Source of the DNA: Gemmatimonas sp.
GTDB lineage: Bacteria; Gemmatimonadota; Gemmatimonadetes; Gemmatimonadales; Gemmatimonadaceae
NCBI RefSeq assembly: GCF_031426495.1
Contig: NZ_JANPLK010000018.1
Span: forward strand, 1-9,273
DNA: 9,273 nucleotides
Direction of reading: 5' to 3'
Position 1 is the stretch's first letter; each line of letters starts with the position of its first letter. Below the pieces are notes generated by a model. The model had not been told where the DNA came from. It ran no database searches and was given only the letters and a program-made list of their open reading frames with translations. The translations under genes and the position numbers were made by a program. Shown piece after piece: positions 5,688 to 9,273 of the stretch.

Positions 5688-7514
5688 ATGTGCGGAATCG
5701 TCGGCTACGTTGGTGATCGGATCGCGACCCCCATGCTGCTCGAAGGGCTGAAGCGCCTCGAGTATCGTGGGTATGACTCGGCGGGCGTCGCCATCATGAA
5801 CGGCAAGGGTGTCGAAACGCGCCGTGCGGCGGGCAAGATCGCGCGGCTCGAAGCGGCGATCGCGATCGATCCGCCGCTCGGGACCATGGGCATCGCGCAT
5901 ACCCGGTGGGCTACGCACGGACCGCCAACCGAAATCAATGCACACCCGCACGCGAGCCAGAACGGCAAGATTGCGGTCGTGCACAATGGCATCATCGAGA
6001 ACGCCACCGCGCTCAAGGCGGGACTGGAAGCGCGCGGCTTTGTGTTCAAGTCGGACACCGACACCGAAGTGCTCGCCCACCTCATCGAGGCGGCGTATGC
6101 CGGCAACCTCGAAGCGGCCGTGATCGAAGCGCTGCGCCAGTGTGACGGCACCTATGGACTGGCGGCGATCACGAGTGACGAGAAGGACAAGATCGTGGCC
6201 GCTCGCAAGGGTAGTCCGCTGCTGATCGGCGTCGGTGAAGGCGAGTACTTCATCGCATCCGATGCCTCAGCGATTCTGGCACATACGCGCAATGTGGTGT
6301 ATCTCGACGACGGTGACATCGCGGTCGTGACTCGCGATGGCTACAAGGTGATGGACCTCGATTCCGCGATCCGCGACAAGCCGGTGACGCGCATCGAGTG
6401 GGACTTGCAGCAGATCGAGCGTGGCGGCTATCCGCACTTCATGCTGAAGGAAATTTTCGAGCAGCCGACCACGGTGGAGAACACCATGCGTGGCCGTCTG
6501 ATTCTCGAGGAGGGGTTCTCCAAGCTCGGTGGTCTGAACATCTCGAAGGAAGACCTGCTCAAGGTCGACAACATCATCATCACCGCCTGCGGCACGAGCT
6601 GGCACTCGGCGCTCATCGGCGAAATGATGATCGAAGAACTCTGCCGTATCCCGGTGGAAGTGGAGTACGCGTCGGAATTCCGCTATCGCAATCCGATCGT
6701 CACGCCGACCACGCTGTGCATCGTGATCTCCCAGTCGGGAGAAACGGCGGACACGCTCGCCGCCATGCGCGAAGCGAAGCGTCGTGGCGCCCGCACACTC
6801 GGACTCGTGAACGTGGTCGGCTCCACGATCGCGCGCGAAGATGATGGCGGTATTTATCTGCACGCCGGGCCGGAAATCGGTGTGGCGTCGACCAAGGCGT
6901 TTACGAGCCAGGTCGTGGCGTTGGCGCTGTTCACGCTCAAGCTCGCGCGCCTCAAGAATCTGAGCGTGGCCCGCGGCCGCGAGATTGCGCAGGCGCTGGC
7001 CGACTTGCCGGCGCAGATCCAGTCGATTCTGGATCGCGCACCGGAAATCGAGGAGCTGGCCGAAGAATTCAAGCGCGCGTCCAATTTCCTGTACCTCGGA
7101 CGTGGCTACAACTTCCCGGCCGCGCTCGAAGGCGCGCTCAAGCTGAAGGAAATCTCGTATATCCACGCCGAGGGCTATCCGGCGGCCGAGATGAAGCACG
7201 GGCCCATCGCGCTCATCGACGAGATGATGCCGGTGGTGTGCATCGCCCCGCACGACGCGGTGTTCGACAAGATCACGTCGAACATTCAGGAGGTGAAGGC
7301 GCGCAAAGGCAAGATCATCGCGATCACCACCCGCGAAGAGCCGTCGCTGGCCGGCAAGCTCGATTACGAGTTCCGGATCCCCGAAACGGTCGATCTGCTC
7401 ACGCCGATCCTGGCCAGCGTGCCGCTGCAGTTGCTTGCGTACTACATCGCGGTCAAGCGTGGCTGCAACGTCGACCAGCCGCGGAACTTGGCCAAGTCGG
7501 TGACGGTGGAGTAA
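5688..7514 (+). CDS. glmS: Glutamine--fructose-6-phosphate aminotransferase (isomerizing)
   Basis: Full-length 608-residue GlmS, the cytosolic enzyme that commits fructose-6-phosphate and glutamine to glucosamine-6-phosphate. The N-terminal class II glutaminase domain (about 1-240) begins MCGIVGYVG, so Cys2 becomes the N-terminal nucleophile after Met removal. It carries RWATHG (73-78), NGIIEN (100-105) and SDTDTEVL (122-129). Two sugar-isomerase (SIS) domains follow. The first, about 295-425, has ACGTSWHSAL (300-309), SQSGETADT (348-356) and ASTKAF (400-405). The second, about 465-600, has LGRGYNFPAALEGALKLKE (470-488) and AEMKHGP (500-506). The C-terminus is NVDQPRNLAKSVTVE, the conserved tail whose lysine (Lys603) closes the active site. 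No catalytic residue is missing. The 13-base gap after glmM leaves no room for a glmS ribozyme and shows no clear Shine-Dalgarno, so translation may be coupled to glmM. Confidence 0.98.
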   Translation: MCGIVGYVGDRIATPMLLEGLKRLEYRGYDSAGVAIMNGKGVETRRAAGKIARLEAAIAIDPPLGTMGIAHTRWATHGPPTEINAHPHASQNGKIAVVHNGIIENATALKAGLEARGFVFKSDTDTEVLAHLIEAAYAGNLEAAVIEALRQCDGTYGLAAITSDEKDKIVAARKGSPLLIGVGEGEYFIASDASAILAHTRNVVYLDDGDIAVVTRDGYKVMDLDSAIRDKPVTRIEWDLQQIERGGYPHFMLKEIFEQPTTVENTMRGRLILEEGFSKLGGLNISKEDLLKVDNIIITACGTSWHSALIGEMMIEELCRIPVEVEYASEFRYRNPIVTPTTLCIVISQSGETADTLAAMREAKRRGARTLGLVNVVGSTIAREDDGGIYLHAGPEIGVASTKAFTSQVVALALFTLKLARLKNLSVARGREIAQALADLPAQIQSILDRAPEIEELAEEFKRASNFLYLGRGYNFPAALEGALKLKEISYIHAEGYPAAEMKHGPIALIDEMMPVVCIAPHDAVFDKITSNIQEVKARKGKIIAITTREEPSLAGKLDYEFRIPETVDLLTPILASVPLQLLAYYIAVKRGCNVDQPRNLAKSVTVE

Positions 7515-7518
7515 CTGT

Positions 7519-7547
7519 TTCGGATACCCCCCACGGGCGCTTAGCTT
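7519..7547 (+). promoter_or_regulatory. Putative internal promoter for a leaderless prfC transcript
   Basis: TAGCTT (7542-7547) lies five bases before the prfC ATG (7553), and TTCGGA (7519-7524, three of six -35 bases) is 17 bases upstream. A start would fall on or next to the A of the ATG. TAGCTTTCGGGAT (7542-7554) is identical to 4257-4269 at the glmM promoter. No ribosome binding sequence is present in the 38-base gap. Confidence 0.45.
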
Positions 7548-7552
7548 TCGGG

Positions 7553-9169
<1,617 letters not shown>

Positions 9170-9191
9170 CACGGTTGGCCACGGGCGCACG

Positions 9192-9209
9192 CGGTGTGAC
9201 TTCACACCG
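9192..9209. repeat. Compact palindrome downstream of prfC
   Basis: CGGTGTGA and TCACACCG face each other across CT, giving an 8-bp perfect inverted repeat 22 bases after the prfC stop. As RNA it would form a 7-bp stem with an ACTT loop, but no T-run follows, so an operator for a gene beyond the edge is equally possible. The rest of 9170-9273 shows no gene or clear promoter. Confidence 0.45.
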
Positions 9210-9273
9210 GAAGTAGGCGCCGTGGTGAACGTGTGTGCGACAAACGGAAGTGCCGCTTCGATGATATCCGAAG

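Noticed and set aside
6267..7253. Minus-strand open frame (328 residues) opposite glmS
   Set aside because: Antisense shadow rich in Arg, His and Asp with no motif.
7238..7552. N-terminal extension of prfC back into glmS
   Set aside because: It lies inside the glmS coding sequence in another frame, is Arg/Ala-rich, and RF3 homology begins just after Met 7553.
9195..9206. CRP/FNR-family binding site in the palindrome after prfC
   Set aside because: TGTGA and TCACA are present but spaced by 2 bases, not 6, so the two half-sites would not fit the known dimer geometry.

Overview
The window is a GC-rich, densely coded piece of a bacterial chromosome with six protein genes. Codon usage is strongly G/C-ending throughout, and no tRNA, rRNA, CRISPR array, insertion sequence or prophage gene is visible. 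Gene content is mostly core metabolism: cystathionine gamma-synthase/lyase type enzyme, phosphoglucosamine mutase, GlmS, and RF3. My best guess at the source is a Gemmatimonadota-like or other GC-rich soil bacterium. This is inference from composition and from the unusual mixture of an archaeal-type GlmM with a bacterial GlmS; a marker-gene search would be needed to confirm it.

Left part (1-2031, minus strand): a membrane-associated M48 zinc peptidase runs off the left edge. Upstream of it, with a 184-base gap, lies a 389-residue PLP enzyme of sulfur amino-acid metabolism. A 131-base divergent spacer separates this enzyme from a plus-strand response regulator with a receiver domain and an HD-GYP output domain (2163-3284), a predicted cyclic-di-GMP phosphodiesterase. 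Its signature GYP tripeptide reads GTP.

Middle (3281-4105, minus strand): a 274-residue protein resembles only the N-terminal part of AMP-forming acyl-CoA synthetases (ANL superfamily), with the nucleotide-binding P-loop eroded. It meets the HD-GYP gene tail to tail, and the two stop codons share one TTAA.

Right part (4106-9273, plus strand): a roughly 200-base divergent regulatory region, with a good sigma70-like promoter, an inverted repeat and a tandem 11-mer, precedes glmM-glmS. The two genes are 13 bases apart and carry out consecutive but non-adjacent amino-sugar steps: GlmS makes glucosamine-6-phosphate and GlmM converts it to glucosamine-1-phosphate for UDP-GlcNAc and peptidoglycan. 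prfC (peptide chain release factor 3) follows after 38 bases. It has no Shine-Dalgarno sequence but has a -10-like TAGCTT only five bases before its ATG, suggesting a leaderless transcript. A 13-base string, TAGCTTTCGGGAT, is shared by the glmM promoter and the prfC start region. The last 104 bases hold a compact palindrome and no gene that I can support.

I did not find a clearly new multi-gene system. The most unusual items are the eroded ANL-like protein, the HD-GYP variant, and the recurrent TAGCTT promoters with probable leaderless starts.
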